DNA from: Halostreptopolyspora alba
GTDB taxonomy: Bacteria > Actinomycetota > Actinomycetes > Streptosporangiales > Streptosporangiaceae
Reading direction: 5' to 3'
NCBI GenBank assembly: GCA_003725585.1
Contig: RJMB01000026.1
Span: 1-64,000 of the forward strand
Length of the DNA stretch: 64,000 nt
Below the pieces are notes generated by a model. It was not told the origin of the DNA, made no database searches, and saw nothing but the letters and a program-made list of their open reading frames with translations. Positions within the stretch are counted from its first letter, which is position 1. Every line of letters begins with the position of its first letter. This document shows, piece after piece, positions 16,691 through 25,556 of the stretch. A program made the position numbers and the translations under genes.

Positions 16691-17712
16691 GTCCGCACCC
16701 GCGGGTCCAGCAGCGGGTACACCAGGTCGGCGAGGAGGTTCATGATGATCACGGCACTCGCGAAGACGACGAACAGGGCCTGGACGAGCGGGAGGTCGGG
16801 CACCTGGAGCCCGGAGTAGAAAAGCGACCCGAGCCCGGGCCAGGAGAACACGGTCTCGATCAGGATGACCCCGCCGACCACCCGGCCCAGATTGAGGAAA
16901 ATGAGGGTCACCGTGGGCAGCAACGCGTTGGGGACCGCGTGGCGGCGCAGCACCAGGGCGTCCCGCAGCCCCTTGGCGCGTGCCGTCGTGAGGTAGTCCG
17001 CCCCCGTCTCGTCCAGCATGGAGGACCGCATGATCATCAGGTACTGGGCGTAGACCACGGCCACCATCGTGGCCACCGGTAACACCAGGTGGTGGCCGAC
17101 GTCCACGGTGACGGCGACGACGCCGTCGACACCCGGTGTCGCCATACCACCCGTCGGGAACAGCCCGGGCAGCCACCCCGTGCCCGACGCAAGCACGACG
17201 ATGAACAACAGGCCCAGCCAGAACGACGGCACCGAGAACAGGAACAGCGCCACGGCGGTGTTGGCGCGGTCGCCCACCGACCCGTGGCGCCACCCCGCGC
17301 GGATGCCCAGTGTTACCCCGATCAACGCGGCGACCAGCGTGCCGGTGCCGGCCAGCAGCACGGTGGGGCCGATCGCCTCGGCGATGAGCTCGGACACCGG
17401 GACCCGGTACTGGTAGGAGAGGCCGAAGTCGAACCGCGCCAGCCCGGCGCAGTAGTCGAGGAACTGCTGCCACAGCGGCTGGTCCAGGCCGAACTGACGG
17501 CGCAGTTCCGCCTGCTGCTCCACGGTGACCTCGCGCCCCGTGGTCATCGCGCGCACCGGGTCGCCCGGCAGGATCCTGAAGAGGAAGAAGCTGGTGACCA
17601 TCACCGCGAACAGCGACACCACCGCCGTGAGCAGGCGTCCACCCACGTAACGGAGAACCCGGGAGCGGCGGGCCGCTGTGTCCGCACGGCCCACGGTGGC
17701 GGCCCCGGTCAC
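16687..17712 (-). CDS. Oligopeptide ABC importer, permease (DppB/OppB type)
   Basis: 341 aa from GTG 17712. First helix at about 25-45 (LLTAVVSLFAVMVTSFFLFR) followed by the typical DppB FRILPGDPVRAM motif, a QFGLDQPLWQQFLDY loop, and four further helices with the EAA segment LTTARAKGLRDALVLRRHAVPN. It pairs with the following permease. It begins 4 nt after the stop of the binding-protein gene, so all five genes form a single transcript. Confidence 0.92.
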   Translation of the reverse strand: MTGAATVGRADTAARRSRVLRYVGGRLLTAVVSLFAVMVTSFFLFRILPGDPVRAMTTGREVTVEQQAELRRQFGLDQPLWQQFLDYCAGLARFDFGLSYQYRVPVSELIAEAIGPTVLLAGTGTLVAALIGVTLGIRAGWRHGSVGDRANTAVALFLFSVPSFWLGLLFIVVLASGTGWLPGLFPTGGMATPGVDGVVAVTVDVGHHLVLPVATMVAVVYAQYLMIMRSSMLDETGADYLTTARAKGLRDALVLRRHAVPNALLPTVTLIFLNLGRVVGGVILIETVFSWPGLGSLFYSGLQVPDLPLVQALFVVFASAVIIMNLLADLVYPLLDPRVRT

Positions 17713-17716
17713 CCGC

Positions 17717-19567
17717 TCACTCCCGGTCCCCGACCGTGGCCGCCCGCCTGCGCCACACGAGCGCCGCGGTTCCCGCGACCACCAGCACGACGGCGGCCGA
17801 CACCGCCGCGATCGCCCATCCCGGCGGGCCGGCGCCGCTGTGCTCGGAGGCGGGCTCGGCCGACCACCAGCTCCAGTAGCCGTCCTGGCCCCAGATGTTG
17901 CCGCCTGGGTCGGGCTGCACCTGGATGTCGGCGATCTGGTCGGAGCGGTACGCCTCGATCGCGTTCGGATAGGTCAGTACGTTGACCACGGCCTCCTCGT
18001 ACAGGATGGCCTGCATGTCACGGATGTGGGAGGCGCGCCGGTCGGGGTCGTCGAACTCGGCGAGCTGCTTCTCGTAGAGCTCGTCGTACTCCTCGTCGCA
18101 GAAGTAGGCGTCGCCGCGCATGGTGCCCGGCTCCGTCGGTAACGCGTCGCAGGTGTGGATGCCGAGCACGATGTCCGGGTCGGGATTGACGGTCCAGCCG
18201 GTGAAGATCAGGTCGTACTCGCCGGCGTGGAGCGCGTCGCTGAGCACGCCGGGATCGACGGTCCGGTTGTCGATCCCGATCCCGATATCGCCCAGCCACT
18301 CGGCCATGAGCTTGCCGATCGCCACCCTGGCCGGGTCGTCGTTGTGCACGTGCATGCGTAGTTCGAGCGGCTCGCCGTCGGGGGATTCCCGGACCCCGTC
18401 GTCGCCCATCTCGTAGCCGGCCTCGTCGAGCATCGTCTCGGCCGCGTCCGGGTCGAAGTCGATGCGGTCGTCGCCTTCGGGCTCCCAGGTGTAGTCCTCG
18501 TAGCGGGCCGGGATGTAGCCCTCGGCCGCTTCGGCGTAGCCGCCGTAGACCGTCTCGACGATCTCGTCCTTGTCGATCGCGAACATGATGGCCTGGCGCA
18601 GCGTCTTGTCCCGCAGTGCCGGGTGTCCGTCACCGAACTCCACACCGTCCTGGGTCTCGGCGCCGGGGTTGATGGTGAACCCCTCGAAACGTTTGCCAGT
18701 GGCGTTGTTGACGGTGATGTTGGCCTCACCGTCGAGCGCGTCGGCCTGGGCGGGGGTGAGCCCTTCTACGAACGAGACCTCGCCCTTGCGCAGCGCCTCT
18801 ACGGCGGCGTCCTGGTCGTCGTAGTACCGGAAGACGAGCCGGTCGAAGTTGGGCGGCCCACGCCAGTGCTGGGAGTTGGCCTCCAGGGTGATCGAGCGGT
18901 TCGGCTCGTGGTCGGTGAGGACGAAGGGGCCGCTGCCCACGACCGGGAACTCGTCGTTGTTGAACTCCGCGAAGTCGTCGACGTCCTCCCACACGTGTTT
19001 GGGGACGATCGGGATGTCCAGGGCGAGCATGGTCGACTGCGGCTCGTCCAGGGTGATCTCGACCGTGGTGTCGTCGGGCGCGGTGACCTCGGCGAAGTTG
19101 TCGACGAAGTTGCCGTTGGCGGTGGCCGCGGCCTCGTCGTCCATCATCGTGGTGTAGGTCCAGGCGACGTCCTCGGCGGTGAGCGGCTCACCGTCGCTCC
19201 AATGCTCGCCCTCGCGGATGTCGAACGTCCAGGTGCGGCCGTCGTCGGAGTGCTCCCAGGACTCCGCCAGCCCCTCGATGGGCTTGTTGGTCTCGGGGGC
19301 GTAGTTGGTGAGGTAGTCGTAGGTCAGCCGGTGGATACTGGTGGTCAGCAGCAGTTGCGCCAGGAACGGGCTGAACGAGTCGACCTGCTGCGACACGGCG
19401 ATGGTGAGCGTGTTCTCCTCGGTGTCCCCGGCCGCGTGGGCACCGGCGGTCGGCATGGTCGCCAGCACCAGCACGGTCGCGGCACCCGTGGCGGCCAGGC
19501 CGCGAGCGATGCCTGGGCCGCGCGCGACGGGGGTTCTCGGTCCGGGTGGCACATGCGGAGCGACCAA
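17717..19567 (-). CDS. Peptide ABC transporter substrate-binding protein with C-terminal anchor
   Basis: 616 aa, SBP family 5. N-terminal signal peptide (about 20-46, ATGAATVLVLATMPTAGAHA, no lipobox Cys), then the mature start NTLTIAVSQQVDSFSPFLAQ, the family landmark WTFDIREGEHWSDGEPLTAEDV, and KTLRQAIMFAIDKDEIV. Instead of a lipidated N terminus it is held by a C-terminal membrane helix (about 580-605, AIAAVSAAVVLVVAGTAALV) with a basic RRR tail. It is very acidic. It captures peptides (or similar solutes) outside the cell for the importer encoded downstream. It heads the operon, and the 19568-19778 gap should hold the promoter. Confidence 0.92.
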   Translation of the reverse strand: MVAPHVPPGPRTPVARGPGIARGLAATGAATVLVLATMPTAGAHAAGDTEENTLTIAVSQQVDSFSPFLAQLLLTTSIHRLTYDYLTNYAPETNKPIEGLAESWEHSDDGRTWTFDIREGEHWSDGEPLTAEDVAWTYTTMMDDEAAATANGNFVDNFAEVTAPDDTTVEITLDEPQSTMLALDIPIVPKHVWEDVDDFAEFNNDEFPVVGSGPFVLTDHEPNRSITLEANSQHWRGPPNFDRLVFRYYDDQDAAVEALRKGEVSFVEGLTPAQADALDGEANITVNNATGKRFEGFTINPGAETQDGVEFGDGHPALRDKTLRQAIMFAIDKDEIVETVYGGYAEAAEGYIPARYEDYTWEPEGDDRIDFDPDAAETMLDEAGYEMGDDGVRESPDGEPLELRMHVHNDDPARVAIGKLMAEWLGDIGIGIDNRTVDPGVLSDALHAGEYDLIFTGWTVNPDPDIVLGIHTCDALPTEPGTMRGDAYFCDEEYDELYEKQLAEFDDPDRRASHIRDMQAILYEEAVVNVLTYPNAIEAYRSDQIADIQVQPDPGGNIWGQDGYWSWWSAEPASEHSGAGPPGWAIAAVSAAVVLVVAGTAALVWRRRAATVGDRE

Positions 19568-19778
19568 TGGTGTCCAGCCCTTGTTGTTCGGCGGGGCGGA
19601 TACTCGGAACCGTCACGTTGGGTGGTTGGATATTTACCATCGCACTCACGAGCCGTCAATGCCCCTTCACCGAGTGTTCCCACGTCTCGGTCTTACGACG
19701 GTGGTGAGCCGGCGACAGCGCGCGAACCCGCGAGGATGGGATTCGCCCGTGACGGCGTGAGCCGCTACGGTTCCGGCC

Positions 19779-20492
19779 ATGATGGGGCACTCTCACGCGC
19801 TGAGCGGCGCGGTCGGCTGGATGGCAATCGTCCCCCTGGTCCAGGGACAGGAGTTCTTCACGATCCGGTTCGACCTGGGGCCGGGCGAGATCATCGCCGG
19901 CGCCCTGGTCTGCGCGGGGGCCGCCCTGGTTCCCGACCTCGACCACAAGAGCGCCACCATCACCCAGACCTACGGGCTGGTCACCAAGACTCTCAGTGCC
20001 CTGTTCAACTGGTTGTTCGGTGGGCACCGCAACGGCACCCACTCGCTGCTGTTCGCGGCGCTGATGGGAGGACTCGCGCAGGCGCTGGTGATGTGGTCGG
20101 AGCTGGCGGTGCAGGTCATGGTGTTCCTGCTGCTCGGCATCGCGTTCAACGGCCTCGGGTTCGGGATGGAGAAGAACCGGGTGGCCTCGGGTGTCCTCAA
20201 CGCCCTCGTCACCGCGGGCATCACGCTCGCCCTGTTCATCAGCGGTGTGGACTACGCCTGGATCGGCACCGCGGTCGCGTTCGGATGCCTGCTGCACTTC
20301 GTCGGCGACATCGCCACCCGGATGGGGGTGCCGCTGCTGTGGCCGGTCGCGGGCTACCGTTTCGGGCAGAACGTCGGCTTCGACACCGATGGCTCGGTGG
20401 AGCGGCACGTGGTGACGCCGATCCTCACGATCGGCCTGGTTCTGTACTCGGTGTACCTGTTCCCCTGGCCTGAGTTGCTACCCAACGCGTGA
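19779..20492 (+). CDS. YdjM-type membrane-bound metal-dependent hydrolase
   Basis: 237 aa. Several membrane helices with the family's metal-ligand clusters: MGHSHALSGAVGW at the start, ALVPDLDHKSATIT after helix 2, GGHRNGTHSLLF, and LLHFVGDIATRMGVPLL. These match the LexA-controlled YdjM/DUF457 group of inner-membrane hydrolases; the substrate is unknown. ATG 19779 with a TACGGT box 7 nt upstream points to a leaderless transcript. Divergent from the ABC operon. Confidence 0.88.
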   Translation: MMGHSHALSGAVGWMAIVPLVQGQEFFTIRFDLGPGEIIAGALVCAGAALVPDLDHKSATITQTYGLVTKTLSALFNWLFGGHRNGTHSLLFAALMGGLAQALVMWSELAVQVMVFLLLGIAFNGLGFGMEKNRVASGVLNALVTAGITLALFISGVDYAWIGTAVAFGCLLHFVGDIATRMGVPLLWPVAGYRFGQNVGFDTDGSVERHVVTPILTIGLVLYSVYLFPWPELLPNA

Positions 20493-20525
20493 TCGGCCGG
20501 TGCCCCGGCGGCTAGGCTGGCCGGT

Positions 20526-21188
20526 GTGACACGTGAGACCGAAACCCTGACCCCGGAACTGCACGAGTACCTGGTGGCGCACAGCGCCCAGGTCGACAGC
20601 GTCCTCACCGACCTCGCGGCCGAGACCGCACGGCTCTTCCCCGACCAGATCCACATGCAGATCGGCCCCGAACAGGGGACGTTCATGACGCTGGTGGCGC
20701 GGATGGTCGGCGCCCGATCCGCCGTGGAGATCGGGACGTTCACCGGATACTCCTCGATCTGCCTGGCCCGCGGCATGGCCACCGACGGCACCCTGCTCGC
20801 CTGTGACGTCAGCGAGGAGTGGACCTCTCTCGCGCGGCGCTACTGGAAGCGCGCCGGCGTGGCGGACCGGGTGACGCTCGCGCTGGCACCCGCGCTGCAG
20901 ACGCTGCGCGCCCTCCCGGCCGAACGGCGGTTCGACCTGGCCTTCATCGACGCCGACAAGGAGGGCTACGTCTCCTACTGGGACGAGCTGGTCCCGCGTA
21001 TGGCCCCCGGTGGGGTGCTGCTGGCCGACAACACCCTCTCCCACGGTCGGGTCGTCGACGACTCCGACACCTCCCCGCCGGTTCAGGGCATCCGCGACTT
21101 CAACGACCATGTCGTGGCCGACGAACGCGTCGAGGTGGTCCTGCTCCCCATCGGCGACGGCCTCACCCTCGCCCGCAAGCGGTCCTGA
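20526..21188 (+). CDS. CCoAOMT-family O-methyltransferase
   Basis: 220 aa. Class I SAM methyltransferase of the caffeoyl-CoA/catechol type: glycine motif VEIGTFTGYSSICLARG, acidic LLACDVSEEW, then LAFIDADKEGYVSYWDELVP with the metal-binding Asp, and the ADNTLSHGRVVDD segment carrying further metal ligands. Mg-dependent methylation of hydroxyls on small phenolics is usual for the family. GTG 20526 is 7 nt after a TAGGCT box, consistent with leaderless expression. It lies 33 nt after the hydrolase gene. Confidence 0.93.
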   Translation: MTRETETLTPELHEYLVAHSAQVDSVLTDLAAETARLFPDQIHMQIGPEQGTFMTLVARMVGARSAVEIGTFTGYSSICLARGMATDGTLLACDVSEEWTSLARRYWKRAGVADRVTLALAPALQTLRALPAERRFDLAFIDADKEGYVSYWDELVPRMAPGGVLLADNTLSHGRVVDDSDTSPPVQGIRDFNDHVVADERVEVVLLPIGDGLTLARKRS

Positions 21189-21287
21189 GGGAGACCACCC
21201 GCCCCGTGGTTCCCGGCCCCTGAACCCCGCCGCGCGATCGCCCGATCTCCCCACGGGGGCGGGCACACTGGAGTACCCTCGCGACCC

Positions 21288-22439
21288 ATGCGCCTCTTGC
21301 ACACCTCCGACTGGCACTTGGGTCGCTCCTTCCACCGCGAGAACCTCCTCAGCGCGCAGGCGGCGTTCGTGGACCACCTCGTCGAGACCGTCCGCGCCGA
21401 ACGGGTCGACGTGGTGCTGGTGTCGGGCGATCTCTACGACCGCGCCCTCCCGCCCTCGGACGCCGTGCTGCTGTTCGGCGAGGCGCTGCGCCGGATCCGT
21501 GACACCGGGGCGCGCGCCGTCCTCATCAGCGGCAACCACGACTCCATGACGCGGCTCGGCTACGCGACCGACCTCATCGACGCCGCCGGTGTACACCTGC
21601 GCAGCTCGCTCTCCGAGGTCGGGGTTCCGGTGGTGCTGGAGGACGGCCACGGCCCGGTCGCGTTCTACGGCATCCCCTACCTGGAACCCGCGATCGTGCG
21701 GCATCCGTGGCGGCTCGGCGAGCGCAGCCACCGCGCCGCTCTTGACCACGCCATGGGGCTGGTGCGGACCGATCTCGCCACACGCCCGGCCGGCACGCGC
21801 TCGGTGGTGCTGTCCCACGCCTTCGTCAGCGGCGGCGAGCCCTCCGACAGCGAACGGGACATCTCGGTCGGGGGTGCCGCGCACGTGCCCGCCGCCACGT
21901 TCGAGGGGATCGACTACGTCGCGCTCGGGCACCTGCACGGCCAACAGCGCATGGGCGAGACGACGCGCTACTCCGGCTCCCCGCTGGCCTACTCGTTCTC
22001 CGAGGAACACCAGGTCAAGGGCTGCTGGATCGTGGACCTCGACGCCTCGGGCGGCGTGACCACGGAGTTCGCCGAGGCCCCCGTGCCGCGACCGATCGCG
22101 CGGATCAGCGGGCGCATCGACGACCTGCTGACCGCGCCCGAATGGGAGCGATACACCGACCACTGGCTACAGGTCACGCTGACCGACCAGCACCGCCCCG
22201 CGTTTCCCATGGACCGGCTGCGCGAACGATTCCCGCACGCGCTGCACCTGGAGTTCGCCCCCGAGGGCGGCCGGCCCGGCGACGACGGCGGCTGGACGCG
22301 GCGAGTCGCAGGTCGCGACGACCCCGAGCTGGTGCTCGACTTCGTCGACTGGGCGCGCGGCTCCCCCAGCACCGAGGAGGAGCGCGACCTCGTGCGCGAC
22401 GCCTTCGAGGACCTCCGGGCCCGCGAGGTCGCGCGCTGA
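21288..22439 (+). CDS. sbcD: Exonuclease SbcCD, nuclease subunit SbcD
   Basis: 383 aa, the Mre11-type calcineurin-like nuclease. Metal-binding motifs are all visible: HTSDWHLGRSFHRE, VSGDLYDRALPP, ISGNHDSMTRL, VLSHAFVSGGE and ALGHLHGQQRM. With SbcC it cleaves hairpins and processes DNA ends or palindromes stalled at forks. ATG 21288 has a TACCCT box 8 nt upstream (likely leaderless). The stop overlaps the sbcC start by one base (TGATG), giving coupled synthesis of the two subunits. Confidence 0.97.
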   Translation: MRLLHTSDWHLGRSFHRENLLSAQAAFVDHLVETVRAERVDVVLVSGDLYDRALPPSDAVLLFGEALRRIRDTGARAVLISGNHDSMTRLGYATDLIDAAGVHLRSSLSEVGVPVVLEDGHGPVAFYGIPYLEPAIVRHPWRLGERSHRAALDHAMGLVRTDLATRPAGTRSVVLSHAFVSGGEPSDSERDISVGGAAHVPAATFEGIDYVALGHLHGQQRMGETTRYSGSPLAYSFSEEHQVKGCWIVDLDASGGVTTEFAEAPVPRPIARISGRIDDLLTAPEWERYTDHWLQVTLTDQHRPAFPMDRLRERFPHALHLEFAPEGGRPGDDGGWTRRVAGRDDPELVLDFVDWARGSPSTEEERDLVRDAFEDLRAREVAR

Positions 22440-25423
22440 TGCGGCTGCACACTCTCGAACTCCAGGCGTTCGGGCCGTTCGCCGGCACCGAGACCGTCGA
22501 CTTCGACCGTCTCGGCGACGGCGGGGTGTTCCTCATTCACGGCCCCACGGGCGCCGGTAAGACGTCGGTCCTGGACGCCGTGTGCTTCGCTCTCTACGGT
22601 CGGGTGCCCGGGGCGCGCGAGGCCGCCAGGTCGCCCCGCAGCAACCACGCGCCACCGGACCGCCGCCCCGAGGTCCGCCTGGAGGCCACCATCGGCGGGC
22701 GCCGGTTGCACATCACACGGTCACCTCCCTGGGAACGCCCCAAGAAACGGGGGTCGGGCACCACCGAGGAGAAGGCCCGGGTGACCGTCACCGAGTTGGT
22801 CGAGGGCCAGTGGCGTGGCCTGACCAGCCGGCCCGACGAGGCCGGTCAGCTCGTCAGCGACATTCTGGGGCTCTCGCTCCCGCAGTTCTGCCAGATCGTG
22901 CTGCTCCCCCAGGGCGAGTTCGCGCGCTTCCTGCGCTCCGGTTCCCAGGAACGACGCGAGTCACTGGAGCGTATTTTCAACACGGGCGTCTTCACCCGGG
23001 TCGAGGAGTGGCTCGCCGAGCGCGCCCGCGCTCTCGGGCGGGAGGCGAACGAGGCCGAGAACTCCGCCATCCGGGTGGCCGACCTGATCGCCGAGGTGGG
23101 GCGCGCCGCGCGCCCGGACCACGAGGGGACCGGCGGTCTCCACGCGCTGGGGCCCTGGGCCGCCGAGGTGGCCTCGGTCACCGCCGCCACCGCGCGCGAC
23201 GCCGAACGGGTGAGCGACACTCTGGCCACCGAACGCGACCGTGCCCGCGCCGCCCTCGACGAGGCCCGCGCCCTGGCCGAGCAGCAGCAGCGGCACGCCG
23301 ACGCCGCCCGGCGGCACGCCGAGCTGACCGAGGCCGCCGCCGCGCGTCGCGCGCTCGACACCGAACTGGCCGACGCCGATCGGGCCGCCCGCGTCGTCCC
23401 GCTGCTGCGCACCGAGGAGTACCGGCGCGCCCGCCTCGACAAGGCCGACCAGGACGCCACCGAACGTCTCCATCTGGTGGAGGGGCTCCTTCCGGACGGC
23501 GAGGAGGCCACAGCGGACCGCCTGCGCGCGGCCGAACGCGAGCGCCGCGACGAGATCGCGCGGCTGGAGCAGCTACGCGGTGACGCCGACCGGCTCGCCG
23601 AGCTGACCACCGGTGTGACCGAGCTCGACACCAGGGCGCGGACCGCCGGCGAGGAGCTGGAGCGGGTGCGGCTGCGCACCACGGAGCTTCCCGAACAGCG
23701 TTCCGGACTCGTCGCCGAGCTCGAGGAGGCCCGGTCCCGCACCGGCGCGCGCGAGGCCGTCGCCGAGGCGCTGGACACCGCCCGAAAGCGCGCCGAGGCC
23801 GCGGCCGAGCGGACACGACTGGACCGTGAGTTGACCGAGGCCAGGAAGAACAGCGTCGAGGCGGTCGACGCCGCACAGGCGGCCACGGACACACTGCTCG
23901 ACATCCGAACGCGCCGCATCGACGGGATGGCCGGCGAGCTCGCCGCCAGCCTCGCCGAGGGCGGCCCCTGCCCGGTGTGCGGATCGACGCAGCACCCGAA
24001 TCCCGCCGCGGGCGACGCCGAGCGCCCCTCCCACGACGACGAGGAGCGGGCCAGGATCGCCGCCGACACCGCGCGCGACCGGCGCACCGAGGCCGAGAAC
24101 CTGGTCACGTCACTCGTCGAGCGCCACGCCGCGGCGGAGGCGGCCGCCGCCGGGATGACCGAGGAGGAGGCCCGCGCGGAGGTCGACTCCCGGCAGGAGG
24201 CGCTGGACCGGGTGGACGCCGCGGACGCGGAGGTGGCCGGCCTGGTGGAACGGCTCGCCGAGGTCGACTCCCAGCTGGAGCTCGCCCGCTCCCGCGAGGG
24301 AGAACTGTCCCGGGAGCTGGCCGAGCTGGAGGAACGGCGCGCCGCCAGCGAGCGCGAGGTGACCCGCCTCACCGAGACGATCGACGCCGCCCGCGGCTCC
24401 GACCCCGATCTCGCGGCGCGGATCACCCGACTCGCCGGTGAGGCCGACCTGCTGGCCGCGGCGGTCCAGGCGGTGGAGCAGCGCGAGACCGCGGCCGAGG
24501 AGGCGCGTGACGCGGAACGGGAGGCCCGACGGTCCGAATGGGAGGCCGGCTTCGCCGACGCCGCCGCGGTGTGGGCCGCCGACCGCGACGACGAGCAACG
24601 CGCCGAGCTCCACGAGCGTGCGCGGGCCCACGACGACGAGATGGCGGCGGTACGCGCCGTGCTCACCGACCCGGAGCTCACCGCCGCGGCGGAACGGCCC
24701 GCACCGGACCTCGACGGCCTCTCGGCGGTGTTCGAGGCGGCCGAGCGGCGCGCGGAGCACGCGCTGAGCTGGCGCGACCGTCTCACCCAACGGGCTTCCC
24801 GGCTGACCGCGCTGCGCTCCGAGCTAGACGAGGCGCTGGCGAGCTCCGGGCCCGCGCGCGAACGGCACACGGTGGCCGAGGGGTTGGCCCGGCTCGCCGC
24901 GGGAACCTCCGCCGACAACCGGCAGAACGTGCGGCTGTCGGCCTACGTCCTCGCCGCCAAGCTGGAGCGGGTGGTGGCGGCGGCCAACGACCGGCTCGCG
25001 ACGATGTCGGGGGGCCGCTACGAGCTGCGCCACACCGTCGACAAGGCGGCCGGTGACCGCTCCCGCTCCGGAGGCGGGTTGGGGCTGCGCGTGCTGGACG
25101 CCTGGACCGGGCAGGAGCGCGACCCCGCCACCCTCTCGGGCGGTGAGACCTTCGTCGCCTCGCTGGCACTCGCCCTCGGCCTCGGCGACGTCGCCAGCGC
25201 CGAGGCGGGCGGCGCGGACATGGACACGCTCTTCATCGACGAGGGATTCGGCACCCTGGACGCGGACACCCTGGAGGAGGTGCTGGACGTCCTGGACAAA
25301 CTGCGCGACGGCGGTCGGGCGGTCGGGGTGGTCAGCCACGTCGGTGACCTCCGCGCCCGCATCACCACCCGCCTGACCGTGCGCAAGACCGCCGCCGGCT
25401 CCCACCTGGAGCAGACCGGCTGA
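22439..25423 (+). CDS. sbcC: Exonuclease SbcCD, ATPase subunit SbcC
   Basis: 994 aa, an SMC/Rad50-like ATPase. N-terminal Walker A HGPTGAGKTSVLDAV (about 35), Q-loop region QIVLLPQGEFARFLRS, two long Ala/Glu/Arg coiled coils (about 200-500 and 540-850) and the central zinc hook C511-P-V-C514. The C-terminal half gives signature TLSGGETFVASLALALG and Walker B TLFIDEGFGTLD. The start overlapping the sbcD stop is preferred over a longer in-frame extension that only mirrors sbcD. It works as a heterotetramer with SbcD on the nucleoid. Confidence 0.97.
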   Translation: MRLHTLELQAFGPFAGTETVDFDRLGDGGVFLIHGPTGAGKTSVLDAVCFALYGRVPGAREAARSPRSNHAPPDRRPEVRLEATIGGRRLHITRSPPWERPKKRGSGTTEEKARVTVTELVEGQWRGLTSRPDEAGQLVSDILGLSLPQFCQIVLLPQGEFARFLRSGSQERRESLERIFNTGVFTRVEEWLAERARALGREANEAENSAIRVADLIAEVGRAARPDHEGTGGLHALGPWAAEVASVTAATARDAERVSDTLATERDRARAALDEARALAEQQQRHADAARRHAELTEAAAARRALDTELADADRAARVVPLLRTEEYRRARLDKADQDATERLHLVEGLLPDGEEATADRLRAAERERRDEIARLEQLRGDADRLAELTTGVTELDTRARTAGEELERVRLRTTELPEQRSGLVAELEEARSRTGAREAVAEALDTARKRAEAAAERTRLDRELTEARKNSVEAVDAAQAATDTLLDIRTRRIDGMAGELAASLAEGGPCPVCGSTQHPNPAAGDAERPSHDDEERARIAADTARDRRTEAENLVTSLVERHAAAEAAAAGMTEEEARAEVDSRQEALDRVDAADAEVAGLVERLAEVDSQLELARSREGELSRELAELEERRAASEREVTRLTETIDAARGSDPDLAARITRLAGEADLLAAAVQAVEQRETAAEEARDAEREARRSEWEAGFADAAAVWAADRDDEQRAELHERARAHDDEMAAVRAVLTDPELTAAAERPAPDLDGLSAVFEAAERRAEHALSWRDRLTQRASRLTALRSELDEALASSGPARERHTVAEGLARLAAGTSADNRQNVRLSAYVLAAKLERVVAAANDRLATMSGGRYELRHTVDKAAGDRSRSGGGLGLRVLDAWTGQERDPATLSGGETFVASLALALGLGDVASAEAGGADMDTLFIDEGFGTLDADTLEEVLDVLDKLRDGGRAVGVVSHVGDLRARITTRLTVRKTAAGSHLEQTG

Positions 25424-25458
25424 CCCGCGCGGCGCCATGGCGGCGATCGTGAAGTTCT

Positions 25459-25472
25459 GGCTACTCGTAGCC
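25459..25472. terminator. Short hairpin between convergent sbcC and regulator
   Basis: ggctactcgtagcc forms a 5-bp stem with a 4-nt loop 36 nt after the sbcC stop, in the 133-nt gap between convergent genes. No T-run follows, so it would be a weak or factor-dependent terminator. An open frame begins nearby at 25437, but it has no ribosome site and no coding character. Confidence 0.35.
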
Positions 25473-25556
25473 GCCGCCAAGAGAGCCGAAACAGCACGAT
25501 CACCCGCGGCGAGGAGGCCCTTCGCCTGGTCCACGAGCCGATGCCCCATCAACAAA

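Noticed and set aside
22846..24918. 690-codon open frame opposite sbcC
   Set aside because: Ser/Arg-rich mirror of a high-GC gene; sbcC on the other strand has all catalytic motifs.
25437..25556. Short frame beginning MAAIVKFWLLVAAAK after sbcC
   Set aside because: No ribosome site, runs through the regulator antisense, and contains the hairpin at 25459.
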